A stretch of DNA of 64,000 nt from assembly GCA_023614405.1 (NCBI GenBank), contig CM042692.1, positions 117,607,503 to 117,671,502 of the forward strand, read 5' to 3'. Under the pieces are notes generated by a model. It was not told where the DNA came from. It worked only from the letters and a program-made list of their open reading frames with translations, and searched no databases. How positions within the stretch are numbered: the first letter of the stretch is position 1; each line of letters starts with the position of its first letter. Source of the DNA: Avena insularis (lineage: Eukaryota; Streptophyta; Magnoliopsida; Poales; Poaceae). Both the position numbers and the translations under genes were made by a program. This document shows positions 46,001-57,917 of the stretch, piece after piece.

Positions 46001-47033
46001 GGGCGGTCAGCGGGGGTGTCTAGGGTGTTCTCTAGGTCGAGGCGGAGCGGCGCGCTGGCCGCCAAGGCGGCTGTGGCGAAGGGGACCGAGCACGCTCTGG
46101 GGGTAGCACTGGCATGGTGCGATGGCACTGGGCGCGGTTTGTGCTCGGTGGTCAACTGCTGCTCTTGGCTCGGGCAAGGGACAGGGGGTGGCGGTGAGCT
46201 CCTGGCTACCTCCTAGACATGGCGAGGAAAGAGGGAATGGTCTGCTGCAGCGGGGAAGGGTTGGCCGGCGAGGCATGGCTCGGCCTGGCATGGCATGGGG
46301 ACTAGGGACAAGGGAGAGGGGTGTTAGGGGTTTGGTTAGATCAAGAGGGGACAAAGGAGGTAAATGAAGATCATTTGGGGGCAAAACCCTGTAGTAAACA
46401 GTGAGCTAGGATTAGAGTAGAGATTATGCATGCCAAGTGTTTGATTAAATGACCGCATGAAAGAAAGTTTTGAATTTTGGTTTCAAATTTTTTGAGTGAT
46501 CTCCACTAGTGATAGGTAGTCTCTGGTTGCAAGGGTTTTGAAAGTGGAGCTCAAAGAGATGGGTTTTGAAATGGGGGTGATCTATGCATATGCATTAGAT
46601 TCACTTTTAAACTGTCATTTAAAATAGTTAACATAATGTTTTTAGCAGATCAAAAGGTGGGCCTTGGTACCTCATTATGTGTACTAGCAAGGGGTGCAAG
46701 GATCAAGAATTGTTTCTGTTAAGTTTTGAGTACTAGGAATAGCCAAAGTAGTCATGGGAGTTAAATTTGCCAAAATGACCATTCCTCCTTTTTAATTCTT
46801 TTTGATTTGATTTTCTTTAGGAAAAGTTTGGGAATGATGTAGATGATGTTTAAATCACCTAAGAAACATTTTACAAGCATTGGATCATTCAATCATGGCA
46901 ATTCAAACAACTCCAATTTTAAATGCACACATATATGAATGCTTTCATTTTAAATTTGAAAAAGTTTTTGTTAACCCTATTTTTGGATGATTTGATCTTG
47001 ATAACCTTGGATTGAAGTTTTTGGGATGTTACA
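43098..47033 (-). repeat. Gypsy 5' LTR, complete (3936 bp)
   Basis: It begins TGTAACATCCC at 47033 and ends GTTGACA at 43098. A TATA box at 45773-45782 (minus) would place transcription start near 45745, giving U3 of about 1.3 kb and an unusually long R-U5 of about 2.6 kb. The GC-rich part around the TATA box (45350-46300) has several compositional frames that I do not call genes. Confidence 0.93.
45773..45782 (-). promoter_or_regulatory. LTR TATA box (5' LTR copy)
   Basis: The minus strand reads GGCCTATAAAAGGAGCC, identical in core to the copy in the 3' LTR. It is the likely element promoter. Confidence 0.7.
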
Positions 47034-47039
47034 GTTATA

Positions 47040-47245
47040 TTCCATAGGCTATGCTCCATGGGCTTCATTCTCAAATTTCACTGGGCCGTGCTCAGTAGTC
47101 CGCTGACCCCTAAAAGGCCGAACTAATATGTTCTCGGCTATGCTCCATGGGCTCCTTTCTAAAATTCCACCGGGCTGTGGTCAGCAGTCCCTGGCCCCGA
47201 AAAGACTGAATTAAAATGTTCTGGGCTAAAGAGGGGCCGAATGAG
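47040..47245. repeat. Diverged tandem duplication of about 105 bp
   Basis: GGCTATGCTCCATGGGCT occurs at about 47046 and 47151; both are followed by TCCACYGGGC-like sequence, the CAGTCC(G/C)CTG type motif and AATATGTTCT/AAAATGTTCT. Confidence 0.7.
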
Positions 47246-47246
47246 C

Positions 47247-47373
47247 TACTCCCTCTGATCCAAATTAATGTTCTCGGATTTGGCTAGATTCAGACGTATC
47301 TAGCACTAAAACATGACTAGATATGTCAGAATCTAGACAAATGTGAGAACATTAATTTGGATCGGAGGGAGTA
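47247..47373. mobile_element. Stowaway MITE
   Basis: CTCCCTCTGATCCAAATTAA at the left and TTAATTTGGATCGGAGGGAG at the right, with TA duplication. Same family as 2106-2232. Confidence 0.93.
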
Positions 47374-49040
47374 CTAGATTTCTTCTCCTAGTTAATAAAA
47401 ATTACATTGTGATTTGCTCTGCCAGATTCGAAACAAAGACCTCAGCGAGGGCGGGGAAAAGCAATAATTATTTTTGGCAGATATTCATGTGAAAATTCAG
47501 CAGTACATAATAAGGTAGAAAAATTCTCAACAGATTCGAAGTTAATATTTGGAGCACTTAACCAATTCAGCAGCATTTCAAAAGTGACCAATGCAGCAAT
47601 ACAGACAATGAAATAAAATACCAGTACATCAGTATTAGTTGCACAAATGCTTTATTAATAACAACGACAGAATATTTGAGAGATTCAGTAGCTTTCCTGC
47701 TTGAAATTCAATAGCAACACAGAGAGAATCAGTTCTTGTTCCAGCTAAAAAAACCTTGGCCCACGATCAGTTTGGCCTGTTCTCTGAATAGACTCAATCA
47801 TTGGAGCAAGCAAAACTGATGATCAAGTATGCTTCTGTGTGAGTACCTCCTCCTTACGTCAATGCCAGTGTGACCGCCCATAGCAACCCAAAATGCCTAA
47901 GACTCATCCGGATAATTGTAACAATGCTAAGTTTCAAAACAAAAGCAAGATAATCTGATGCACTTCATCTAACCAAGTACCAGTACATCACAATTCGTTC
48001 TACAAAATATTGTACTAATAGTAACGACAGAACATTTGATAGATTCAGTAGCATTTGGAAGATTCAGTAGTATAGAATAAGACCGTAAAAATATCGGATA
48101 GATTCCTGGTTCATATTCAGCAGCACTTGACATAGTCAGCACATCATTTCAAAGTTACTGGTTGTGGTAGTACATAGATAGTGACCAAAAGAATTGAAAG
48201 ATCCAGCAATGCAGACATTGAAATTCAATAGATGTAGCAAGAACTGATTCAAAATGAAAGCGAGACCATATTCTACACTCGACCAGTCGATGTGAACAAG
48301 TACCAAACAAAACTTTTGATAGATTCAGTAGCATTTGAAAGATGCAGCAGTACATAATAAGAAAGAAAAATATCGACATATTCACAGTTCACATTCAGTG
48401 TCACTTGGACATATTCAACAGCATTTCAAAGTGTCTGATTCAGTTTGTCCTTTTCTCCGTACAATTGATCATTGGAGCAAGCAAAACTGGCGATCAAGTC
48501 TGCTTTTCTGTGCATGCCTCCTTCTCACATCAATGCCTGTGTGTGACCTCCATAGGCTTCTCAAAATGCCCAAAGCCTCGTCAAGATTATGAGTTTATGA
48601 CAAGGCCAAGTTACAAAAAAAAGCAAGACCATCTACTGCACTTGATCTAAACAAGTAGCAGTGCCTCAGTATTAGTTCTATAAAATGCCAAGTTCCAAAA
48701 GAAAAACAAGACCATCTACTGCACTTGGTCTAAATAAGTAGCATCACATTAGTATTAGTTGCTCCATCCGCCGTACCACCGGTTGGGCCCCAAATCCACC
48801 ATCATGTCCTGATGGTTTGGGGGCGAGGCGAATCAATCTATGAATGTTGGGAGGTTTTGGAGGAGAGGGGTGGTGGCCTAGAAGGACCGATGCTGCGGGC
48901 GATATGGTGAGTAAAATGAGTGAAGCGCGCATTGGATACGATAGCAAATACTGCCGGAGATGGGGAAGATGGTATGGCTCTTTGAACGAGGAGTTTTTTG
49001 CGTGTTCCTTCATCGGTCTTCTGCTGCAGAGCGCAGCTGC
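47374..49040. other. No supportable gene; local duplications
   Basis: A roughly 0.7 kb segment is imperfectly duplicated: GCAAGCAAAACTG near 47808 and 48476 are followed by similar text (ATCAATGCC(T/A)GTGTG, AAGCAAGA, CACTTGATCTAA). TAGATTCAGTAGCATTTG recurs at about 48040 and 48319. 48740-49030 is GC-richer with a minus-strand frame of about 90 codons lacking known motifs. 49045-49185 holds another short duplication (GCCAATGTTGTCTAGTA and GCCAACGTTGTCTAGTA). Confidence 0.5.
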
Positions 49041-49199
49041 ATCCAGGAGACTTTAATTATTAGCTAGCTAGTGTAGCATGCCAATGTTGTCTAGTACTAC
49101 TATAGTAGCATCGAGGAAACTTTACTAGTAGTAATTATCTAGCTAGTCTAGCACGCCAACGTTGTCTAGTAGAATGCCATATTATCATAATATAAAATT

Positions 49200-49640
49200 G
49201 TACTACTCCATAAAGTAGTAATAGGTAAAGCTGAGAAAATAATTATATTTTCGAGCCGCTTCCATAAAGTATCGGGTGTATATTTGGTCCTTGTACTTGT
49301 GCATAGCGTTCATTGCGCTAAAGTCTAGTATCAATAGAATCTCCTACTTGCTCCGTTTCAAAATATAAGATGGTTTAGCTTTTGTGAAACAAATGTATCT
49401 AGACATCTTTTACTACACACTAAAAGTAGTGTGTAGGTTCGGAGTGAACCACACACTAAAATACATCTAGATACATTCGTTTCGCAGAAGTTAAAACATC
49501 TTATATTATGGAACAAAGTGAGTAGATGCTAGAATAGAAAACAAGATTTGAGGGTTAGCAATGTTGGAATTTGCTAGTCTTGATACAACGGTTAATGTTG
49601 AAAGTTAACCGTACACTATATAGTGGTAAGATAAGATAAG
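49200..49640 (-). mobile_element. Family 1 Helitron-like unit interrupted by a Stowaway
   Basis: AATAGGTAAAGCTGAGAAAA through GTGTATATTTGGTCCTTGTAC, then a Stowaway, then GATGCTAGAATAG to ACTATATAGTGGTAAGATAA. The family 1 sequence is continuous on either side of the MITE. The CTAG/hairpin end is not preserved. Confidence 0.65.
49345..49524. mobile_element. Stowaway MITE inside a Helitron-like unit
   Basis: CTTGCTCCGTTTCAAAATAT and TTATATTATGGAACAAAGTG-type ends with TA flanks; internal TTTTGTGAAACAAATGTATC pairs with GATACATTCGTTTCGC. Confidence 0.88.
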
Positions 49641-50095
49641 GTAAATCTCTAAAAAATATGGTCTCGTCATATCAGCTTAACCAAAGACTAGTGCATGAAG
49701 CTATAATCATTGAAGACAAGGTTGTTTTCATAGAGTACGACCCTTACACAAGCATTGAGGTGATTGTTCAAGTGTATGGCATGTGGTCCGTAACATCCTG
49801 TTGATGCTAAAATTTCCATAATTTCTAAAAGAACTCTAGAATCAGCGAACTAAAGTGCATTATGCTAAAGGTCCCAAAAAAATATAGTCAAGTTCATACG
49901 AGTAAATAAACATAGTACCGATACAAGGACATGTTTCAAAAGAGAGGAGACCAACAAGTTGAAAGCTGATGACTGCAGACAACCAAACAAAATATACAGT
50001 CCAACATGGTTGAGAACTATTTCTCTAATTGTAGTACCAACTATTACATATTGATTGCATTAGTACATACTGTGGCAACATGTCTTGTTTCTTAG

Positions 50096-50597
50096 TTAAG
50101 CATGAGGCCGGTTCCAATCGACAGTGTTCGCGAAGGTTGGTATGAACCAAAGCGGATGCTTCACCGTTCCTGTCCAGAAGCGAGGGTTACTAATTCCCTC
50201 AAGGACATTGATTTCAGAAGTAACACCGCAGTATTTACCACTAAGACTGAAGCGGCATAATTTAGGCTGCGCCTCTTTGGAAAGCCATGCTGCAGTTGGT
50301 AAGATATAGACATAGTTGCTTCTCGTTAGATAACCTGAGGTAAGATCTGCACCACCTATGCGCATGATAATCGGATAGTTCACTGAAGAAAAAGAGAATA
50401 TGATCCAAGGTCAGCAATCCTTTCCCATGGATTAGCTTGATCAACCTGACCAGTGTTCATTGAGAACACCAAGCAGCCAAACCCGGAAGTATAAGTGGAG
50501 ATAGTGCGACCGCAGTGTACAACACGAGGATGAGAAGCTCCAGTACGATGGCAGCAATGACAAGTAAGACAGCTGGGATCATAAGAAGCGCCAAGCG

Positions 50598-50629
<32 letters not shown>

Positions 50630-51890
50630 GAAGTCTAGAACCATCTACAGATCTTGCTAGCCACCAAAACCCAAAAAAGTAGTCGTACTCGTCTCCAGTA
50701 GCATTAAGAAATGAATCCACCAACTCATGGCAGCTGGTCGCGCCAAGACCAACGCATGACCTGGAAAAAGGTAGCAGAACGCGTTAACTTACGATTCTAG
50801 CAGCATGATATAGTGAATCCTACTGAAAAAACAACTATGACCTAGAATCGTACAAAGAAAATAAAGCATTATATAATAGGAAAATTTCCTAGAGAACAGA
50901 CTCATCTTTTTTTGAACAATACGAGCAATTTTTGGCTCATTTATCTAAAAAAGGCAAAGAGAATTGACCAGTTCATTTGCAGGGGAACTTGCCGAAAACC
51001 CGTGCAAATGTAGAGAACATAGGATAGGAAAGACACATGATTTTACATTTGCATGTCCATTTATACTCCTGCAGGATTGCGGTGTGTTGGATTACATTGC
51101 ACGGAAAAACCATTGAACGGATTCTTTTCAGGAGCTTCAAGTAGATCTTAAATTCCTATCGAATGAACTAAAAGATATCCGCAAAAATCTATTATGCATA
51201 ATTCAATCCGATGAATCAAATGACTGCTATAAGAAAAAATCCTATGGAAAAACTATAATTTATATAGTTCATAGAGTCTAAAATAACTACTCGTATTTTC
51301 ATTTAAACGAAACACTCCCTATGTCAATTCAGTACAATAGCTTGGACACATGAGTAATTAAGCTAGTACACTACATATGAAGGAATAATTACCAGGATGC
51401 AGAGGATCCCAAACATGAACGTTGCCATACAGAGCTATGGCGAACACCAGTTTGTCATGGGTAATTCCATCATTGTATCTGTAAGGGCTCAGGGTGTGGT
51501 TAAGAGGAAGTGGAAGAGCTGGCCATCCATCATCACCGACCTGAAGGATGGCAATTCTGATGTTGAAGACTACAACAAGCGAGAAATCTTTATATCTCCC
51601 AGCAGCTGTGAGAACTTGGCAAATAGCAATCTTCTACATTACAACTGGAAGATCATTATCCAACAAGAACATGGTTGGCTGGTCGGTTGCTTGGAACGAC
51701 AATGCTGGGAGAGGAACCTTGCGATGAGTGTACATGTTGCAAAGCTCCAACTTGCCTCTGAAGCCAGCTGTGGCAATCCAATCTCCATTGGTGCTTACCC
51801 ACTGCCCATAAGTATAGCCTGGTACCATAGCATCGGAGGAGAACCTGTCCAGCAGCGACAGCTGCACGAGAGGCTATCAATTTTGAAGTA
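50096..51890 (-). pseudogene. Broken DUF295 (F-box associated) family gene
   Basis: Three blocks on the minus strand resemble DUF295 proteins of grasses. Block 1 (51867-51394) reads STNGDWIATAGF, LELCNMYTHRKVPLPALS, then after an in-frame TAG near 51631 FSLVVVFNIRIAILQVGDD and LYGNVHVWDPLHP, followed by a possible GT donor. Block 2 (50760-50420) has HELVDSFLNATG, WWLARSVDGSRLLH and, in another frame, SGFGCLVFSMN and WERIADLGSYSLFL. Block 3 (50383-50096) has NYPIIMRIGG and VKHPLWFIPTF. A TAG, at least one frameshift near 50383 and a (TA)n run within block 2 break it. No F-box start is seen. Family assignment is by recalled motifs. Confidence 0.5.
50598..50626. repeat. (TA)n microsatellite
   Basis: An uninterrupted TA run of about 14 units lying inside what was coding sequence of the DUF295 pseudogene. 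Confidence 0.95.
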
Positions 51891-51891
51891 A

Positions 51892-52610
51892 TGCAAGAAA
51901 TCTAGCGGTCCCTTTGTCAGGGGGAATGAGGAACACATGGGAGGCCAAATGGCATTGAAGCATCCAAAGTTGCACTAGCTTTCACAGATTCAAGAAAAAG
52001 TTTGAACGAACTGATTAGGCTAGCGACGGTGATGACGTCGCATCGGGTTATGAGTTATTCAAAGGGGCCTTCAGTAAACACGTCGTGAAAAAGCTCATAA
52101 TCATGCTCACTGTTTTTGCTCGCTGATGCCATCGCAAGGCAGCATCTGTATTTCATTGATTCGGGTTTCAGAAGAGAGGGGGAATCGACGGTGGCAACTG
52201 TCTGAGCGAGACGAGGAAGAGAATCTGAAAGCGGCATATGGAGACAGCAGCGGTGCATGGTGCGGAAGGGGAAGACGCCGAGAAGAGAAGGGGAAGACGC
52301 CCTGGAGGGGGGGGGGGAATAGGCACGGGGGGAAAAGCTGGATTAATCAACACGAGCGTGCGCTCCTCAGCTGCATTTAGAGTAGACAGTGACCCACCGA
52401 CTCCCTACTCCCTAGTACCAATAGATGTCTAGATGGTCGGAGTAGTTAATTTGGAGGAGACTGTGACTGACCTGACTCCCTAGTACTAGACGCTTAGGGT
52501 ACGGGTCATACTAGAGTACTAATTTGGAAATCCGAGATCTGTATTTTTATTTTACTTGTATGGGCGAGCTCAGTTTTTCTTTTTTACGGAACAAGATCTA
52601 TATTAGGGCA
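51892..52610. other. No supportable gene
   Basis: A short GC-richer stretch around 52150-52370 with a G-run at 52306-52317. A 67-codon minus-strand frame at 52055-52258 could be leftover 5' sequence of the neighbouring DUF295 pseudogene, but nothing identifies it. Confidence 0.4.
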
Positions 52611-52616
52611 TCCACT

Positions 52617-53590
52617 ATGTTGTCCATAAGCAAAAAGTAGTCCTTATGGATGGCCATATACATATTAGAGCTTCACCTAAGCCTGTGGATTATCCATAAG
52701 CAATATAAAATTATTTACTCTCTCCTCTCTCTCTTGCATGTGTATACTTTTTGTAGACATATGGGTCCCAGCTTATAGATAAGTTGAATTTATTATAGCT
52801 ACTTCCACAAGCTGTGTGGGACCCACCTTATGGCAAAAGTTCACCTTAGGGCATCCACTATGTTGTCCATAAGGGTGTCCACAAGCAAAAAGTAGTCCTT
52901 ATGGATGACCACATACATATTAGAGATTCACCTTAAGGAAATTTTGTTAAGGGTGACCCATAAGCTTGTGGCTTGTCCAAGGGAACCCATAATGTTGTCA
53001 TTGCCAAATCTGACATAAAGGTAAATTTGACTTTGATATAAAATATAGCAAGAGCTCCACAATTTACTAGTTCCAAATATTTATAACATGGGTCCCACCA
53101 TCTAGCTAAAACAACACATGAAGCAAATATGGAACTACCCTCACAGTGTAGGGAACTAGTTCCAAAAGCCAAAAAGCAAATTTGGCATCGGAGCAACTAT
53201 ACTTGCTTCGGTTCCCAGATTTCTCTCATTTAGAACCACCTCCACAATGTACGGAACTATTTCCAAAATCCAAAAAGCAAATATGGAATGACTTTTGGCT
53301 ACACATTATGGGGGTAAGCAATATAAAATTTATTTACTCTCTCCTCTCTCTCTCTTGCATGTGTGTACGTTTTGCAGACATATGGGCCCCAGCTTATAGA
53401 TAAGTTGACTTTATACATTATAGCTACTTCCACAAGCTGTGTGGGACCCACCTTATGGCAAAAAAGTTCACCTTATACATAGGTGAGGTGATGCCCTAAG
53501 CTTACGGGCCACCCTTAAGCTTTTTGGCTTGTGGACAAGCTCCACTATGCATATGGATAACTCTTAAGGTGTACTTTTTGGCTTATGGTG
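52617..53590. mobile_element. Cluster of MITE-like repeats with GGGCATCCAC termini
   Basis: TAGGGCATCCACTATGTTGT occurs at about 52616 and 52852 and the inverse GATGCCCTAAGC at about 53491. ACATATGGG(T/C)CCCAGCTTAT is found at about 52758 and 53378. CTTATGG-type motifs occur in both orientations, including TTTTTGGCTTATGGTG near the right end. This fits several nested or tandem copies of one MITE family; superfamily not assigned. Confidence 0.6.
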
Positions 53591-53994
53591 TATTTTTTTC
53601 ACACATAGTACTAATGAAGCAGTAGGTACATTTTACAGAAAGGACCAGAAGAAAACAAGGAGACACAACCAGGTCCCACAAAATTACAACAAGAACCATG
53701 CAAGGATTCGTCAAAATGCGGTCCAGTCCCTGTAAGAACGAGTTATGTATTCGCTTTGTCAATTCTATGCCCATGGAAAGCTAGTTTGGCAAGGAGCTAC
53801 ACTTTTAGTCCCACTTCTTACATCCAGGCTGCAAATTAGTCTCACATCTTGTAAATGGGCAAAACTAGCCCCACACATTGCACCCCGGGCCCAGTTTAGT
53901 CTATTTCAAACGGATTGAATGGAATTTGAATGAACTGAGCAAATTTGACCACGTTGAGTTGTCCTTACCGGGCAATTTTGCGGGTTAGTCCATA
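53591..53994. other. Intergenic, nothing recognised
   Basis: No gene or repeat terminus identified. Pieces such as GGACTAAAACTA near 54970 and AGTCCCACTTCTTACA near 53807 suggest a short flanking inverted repeat around the next Helitron-like unit. Confidence 0.4.
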
Positions 53995-54373
53995 CTAGTA
54001 AGTTGCACCTGCCTTGCACGTCAGACTCAGATAATAGAAGTATGATATATCATCACTATAAAATTATAATAGGTAAAGCTCGAAAAAATAATTATACTTC
54101 TGAGCCAGATCCATAAAGTATTGGGTGTATATCTGGTTCTTGTGCTTTATATAATGTAGATTTCAACCTTTATTAGCTACTTTTGTAACATGTGTTTGAG
54201 GTTTGTGCATAAATTTCATTGTGCTAAACACTATCAATAGAATCTTCTAGATCCCATAATGGAAAAGAAGATACAACCGCTAGCAATGTTGGGATTTGAC
54301 AATCTTGATTCAACGACTAGTGTTCAAAGTTCTTCATACACCATATAGTTGTAAGATGTAAGATAAGATAAGA
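53995..54373 (-). mobile_element. Family 1 Helitron-like unit
   Basis: The plus strand starts CTAGTAAGTTGCACCTGCCT and ends AGATAAGATAAGA, i.e. a minus-strand Helitron with CTAG|T terminus. The terminal hairpin has decayed (CACCTGCC-TTG-CACG). Confidence 0.55.
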
Positions 54374-55145
54374 AAAGCGAGGCGAGGGTAATTTATGGGC
54401 CCACGCAAGGCATCGTTGTTTACAGAAAAGCCCATGTGGTGAAGCTAAAATCTTGGGAATTTGACATGATATGCGAACAACATATGTCCATGTGCTCATC
54501 CAACGTACTTCGCAATGCTCTAGTTGAATTGTCACATATAAAACAATTGATGCATATGGATTGTGAAGTGTATAAGAAAAGAATCAAATTTGGTTAGATT
54601 TCAACTAACTTGAAACTAATGATGAAATATTGAGTGAAATGCACACATGTGCAGTTTTAGTTAACTTGAGCATTTGCAAAGGATAGTGTTCAGCCAAGCT
54701 AAAACGACATCAATCTACGCAAAAATTCTACATGAACTTTCAAAAGCAACAGAAGTCGTGGAAGGACACCACTTGCAGGCCGGTACTATTTTACTATCTC
54801 AATCGCAAAAAGGCACGTTCAGGACAGCTAAACGTGTAAGGATTTGGTCAAATACGCTCAAATTTGTTTAAAGTGGACTAATTTGCACCAGGGATGCATG
54901 TTTTGGGATTGATTGTGTCCACTCTACAAGTTATGGGACTAATTTGTACCCCGGGTGCGAGAAGTGGGACTAAAACTATATTTACCACGATCTTTGGCAA
55001 GAAACAAGTTATAAAGATCCTCTAACTTATACTGTAGAATAAAAGCTAGAGAAGTCGTAGGACCCTAACTTTCCTTCTTCCAAACAATACAATATTAAGG
55101 CCTAAATGTCATAAAATTAATTTCTACTACCTCCATCCTAGAGCT
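54374..55145. other. AT-rich, no gene recognised
   Basis: No coding frame or repeat end that I can support. GTGGGACTAAAACTA near 54965 reads as the inverse of CTTTTAGTCCCACT near 53802, so 53800-54980 may be a larger decayed inverted-repeat element carrying the Helitron-like unit. Confidence 0.35.
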
Positions 55146-55149
55146 TATT

Positions 55150-55345
55150 AATTAAGGCTTATATTTTTGTACATGTGTCTTCCCATGTGTACATGTGTGG
55201 CCATGTATACATGTATTTGTATGTGTCTGTGTACGCGTGTGTGGTGTGCGGCCATGTACATGTATACGTGTAGCTGTTTGCGCGTGTGTGTGACGTGTGA
55301 GTGACCAAGTATCCGCAGGCGTGTACATATATATTTCCATATACA
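55150..55345. repeat. GT-rich alternating purine-pyrimidine tract
   Basis: Dense TGTGTG, GTACATGTGT, CGTGTGTG and GCGCGTGTGTGTG runs over about 190 bp. The small frames across it (His/Thr/Met repeats) are low-complexity artefacts. Confidence 0.85.
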
Positions 55346-55398
55346 TGCCATGTTTTAGTATGAGTATATGTATGAGAACGAGCTTTGCTACAAACATA

Positions 55399-55536
55399 TA
55401 ATCCCTCTGACCCATATTTGTTGGTTTAGATTCATCTAGATACGGATGTATCTAGTCAAGTTTTAGTGCTAGATACATCCGTATATATCTAGAGTCTAGA
55501 CAAATGTAAGTCAACTAATATGGATCACAAGGAGTA
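55399..55536. mobile_element. Stowaway MITE
   Basis: Left end ATCCCTCTGACCCATATT and right end ATATGGATCACAAGGAGTA, with self-complementary arms (AGATACGGATGTATCTAG). Confidence 0.8.
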
Positions 55537-55542
55537 CATATA

Positions 55543-55715
55543 TACTCCCTCTGTTCGGAAATATAAGACATTTTAGCTTTGTGAATAGAATGTATCTAGA
55601 CGGCTTTTAGTGTATAGGTTCGTATAGGTTCGAAGTGAACCTATACACTAAAAGGTTTCTAGATACATTCATTTCACAAAGCTAGAATGTCTTATATTTC
55701 GAAATGGAGGGAGTA
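55543..55715. mobile_element. Stowaway MITE
   Basis: CTCCCTCTGTTCGGAAATAT and ATTTCGAAATGGAGGGAG with TA duplication. CGTATAGGTTCG is locally duplicated in the loop. It sits 6 bp from the previous MITE. Confidence 0.92.
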
Positions 55716-55789
55716 TGTGCTACTGTGTTGTATGTATGCCATACTCGCCCCACCCATTAGCACACACACAAAAAACATTACGATTACTA

Positions 55790-56518
55790 TATCTTATCTT
55801 ATCTTACTATCTTACCACTATATAGTGTATGAATAACTTTGAATATTGACCGTTGGATCAAGACTCGCGAATCCCAACATTTTCAGCCATTGGATCCTCT
55901 TTTCCATTCTAGCATCTAGAAGATTCTATTGATAGTCTTCAGCATAATGAATGCTATACACAAACCTCAAAACACACTTCTCCATCATACTAGAATCTTC
56001 TCCCTCGTAGCTAATAATCGTTGACTTCTGCATGATCTTATCTTATCTTACCACTATATAGTGTACGCATAACTTTCAATATTGACTGTTGGATTAAGAT
56101 TCACGAATCCAACATTTCTAGCCTTTGGATCTTCTTTTCCATTCTAGCATCTAGAAGATTCTATTGATATATAGTATTCGTCATAATGAATGCTATGCAC
56201 AAACCTCAAAACACACTTCTCCATCATACTAGAATCTTCTCCCTTGTTTCTCTAGACCATGTTATCAAAAATTTAATGTGTTAGTTAGCTAATAATCTTT
56301 GACTTCTACGTGACATACAAAGTACAAAGACCAAATATACACCCATACTTCTTATCTTAAAACACTTCTCTATCATTCTAGAATCTTTCAGACATTTCTA
56401 TAGACCATGTTACCAAAATTTGAAGTATTAGGTATAGCTAACAAACATTGACTTCTATGTTGACTTCAACATGATACAAAGTACAAGAACAAATATACAC
56501 CCATACTTTATAGATGTC
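55790..56518 (+). mobile_element. Two truncated family 1 Helitron-like units in tandem
   Basis: Units start at about 55793 (TCTTATCTTATCTTAC) and at 56036 (A|TCTTATCTTATCTTACC). Each runs through CCGTTGGATCAAGACTC-type sequence to CTTCTCCC and is cut off by the next unit. Confidence 0.6.
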
Positions 56519-56944
56519 CATCAAATTTAAAACTTTTTGAGCTTAACCTATTATATAATCAGATCTTACCACTATATATATAGTGTACAAATAACTTTGA
56601 ACTTTGACCGTTGGATCAAGAATAGCAAATCCGAACACTGCTAAATAGAATTAAGTTGGATCTTCAATCCATTCTAGCATCTGGAAGATTCTCTATTGAT
56701 GTTCTTTACTGCACTGAATGTTATGCACAAACTTCAAAACACACTTCTCGGTAATTCTAGAATCATCTTCATTATTTCTCTAGAGCATGTCAAGTACTAG
56801 GTAACTAATAGTAGGTTGATTTCTACATGATACAAAGTACAAAGAACCAAATACACACCTGGTACTTCATGGACGTATCTCTTAATTATAATAGGTGAAG
56901 CACAAAAATTTATAAATTTGATTAACATATATATATATATATAA

Positions 56945-57385
56945 CTAGTAAATTGCACATGCCCTGCACGTGAGACTCAGATAATAGACATCTAACACAT
57001 ATCATCACCATATAAAATTATAATACAAGTAAAGTAGATTTTTTTTAAAAATTTGATCAACATCTATAAAGTATGGGTGTATACTTGGTTCTTGTACTTT
57101 GTACAGTATATCATGTAGAAGTCAGTGATTATTAGCTATCTAAAACTTGAAAATTTTGGTAACATGGTCTAGAGAAACGAGGGAGAAGATTCTAGAATGT
57201 TGGAGAAGTGTGTTTTGAGTTTTGTGCATAGCATTCATTGTGATGAAGACTATCAATAGAATCATCTAGATGCTAGAATGGAAAAGAAGATCCAATGGCT
57301 GGAAATGTTGGGATTCACGAGTCTTCATCTAACGGTCAATATTCAAAGTTATTCGTACATTATATAGTGGTAAGATAAGATAAGA
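56945..57385 (-). mobile_element. Family 1 Helitron-like unit, complete
   Basis: The plus strand starts CTAGTAAATTGCACATGCCC and ends TAAGATAAGATAAGA. It is the inverted partner of 11376-11820. The terminal hairpin is GCACATGCCCTGCACGTG, with one change from perfect. Confidence 0.6.
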
Positions 57386-57598
57386 AGTATGGGTGTATAT
57401 TTGGTTCTTGTACTTTGTATCATCATGTAGAAGTCAAAGATTATTAGCTACCTAATACTTGAAATTTTTGGTAACATGGTCAAGAGAAACGAGGGAGGAG
57501 ATTCTAGTATGATGGAGAAGTGTGTTTTGAGGTTTGTGCATAACATTCATTATACCAAAGACTATCAATAGAATCTTCTAGATGCTAGGGGCTTGTTT

Positions 57599-57917
57599 GA
57601 TTTGTAGTATAGGAAAAGCATAGGAATAGGAAAAACATAGGATTGCAATGTCATGCCCACTTTAATCCTATAGGAACCCATATACATGCAAGAAAGTTTG
57701 TTTGATTCCATCGAAGGAAAAAAAGGATTCTAAGAAAGAGGTTTGGGCGTGGATTGATGTTAGATTTCCTATGCAATCTAGTGCAAAGGATTCATTAGGA
57801 AAATTTCCTATAGGAATCAATAATCATACAAATCAAACAACCATTATAGAAAAAATTCTTATGGGATTTAATCCTATAAATTTTCCATGTAAATCCTTTG
57901 AATCAAACATGATGGCC
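57599..57917. mobile_element. Tourist-like MITE in a Helitron-like unit
   Basis: Inverted partner of 10844-11172, with ends GGGCTTGTTTGATT and AATCAAACATGATGGCC and flanking TAG on both sides. Confidence 0.75.

Larger units (their letters stand above)
33903..47033 (-). mobile_element. Gypsy chromovirus retrotransposon (Tekay-like), near complete
   Basis: Minus-strand order is 5' LTR (47033-43098), iMet primer site, an extra open frame, gag with zinc knuckle and protease, RT, RNase H, integrase with C-terminal chromodomain, polypurine tract and truncated 3' LTR. RT before integrase marks Gypsy; the chromodomain marks a chromovirus. Coding is interrupted by two TAG stops (41799-41801 and 40122-40124) and frameshifts near 39385 and 38660. 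The right flank is GTTAT; the left target duplicate is lost with the LTR end. Confidence 0.93.

Noticed and set aside
45551..46384. GC-rich frames in the Gypsy LTRs (also 35831-36573)
   Set aside because: Duplicated in both LTRs, with frames disrupted differently in each; they are promoter-region LTR sequence.
55152..55415. His/Thr-rich frame of 87 aa
   Set aside because: Product of the GT-rich simple sequence.
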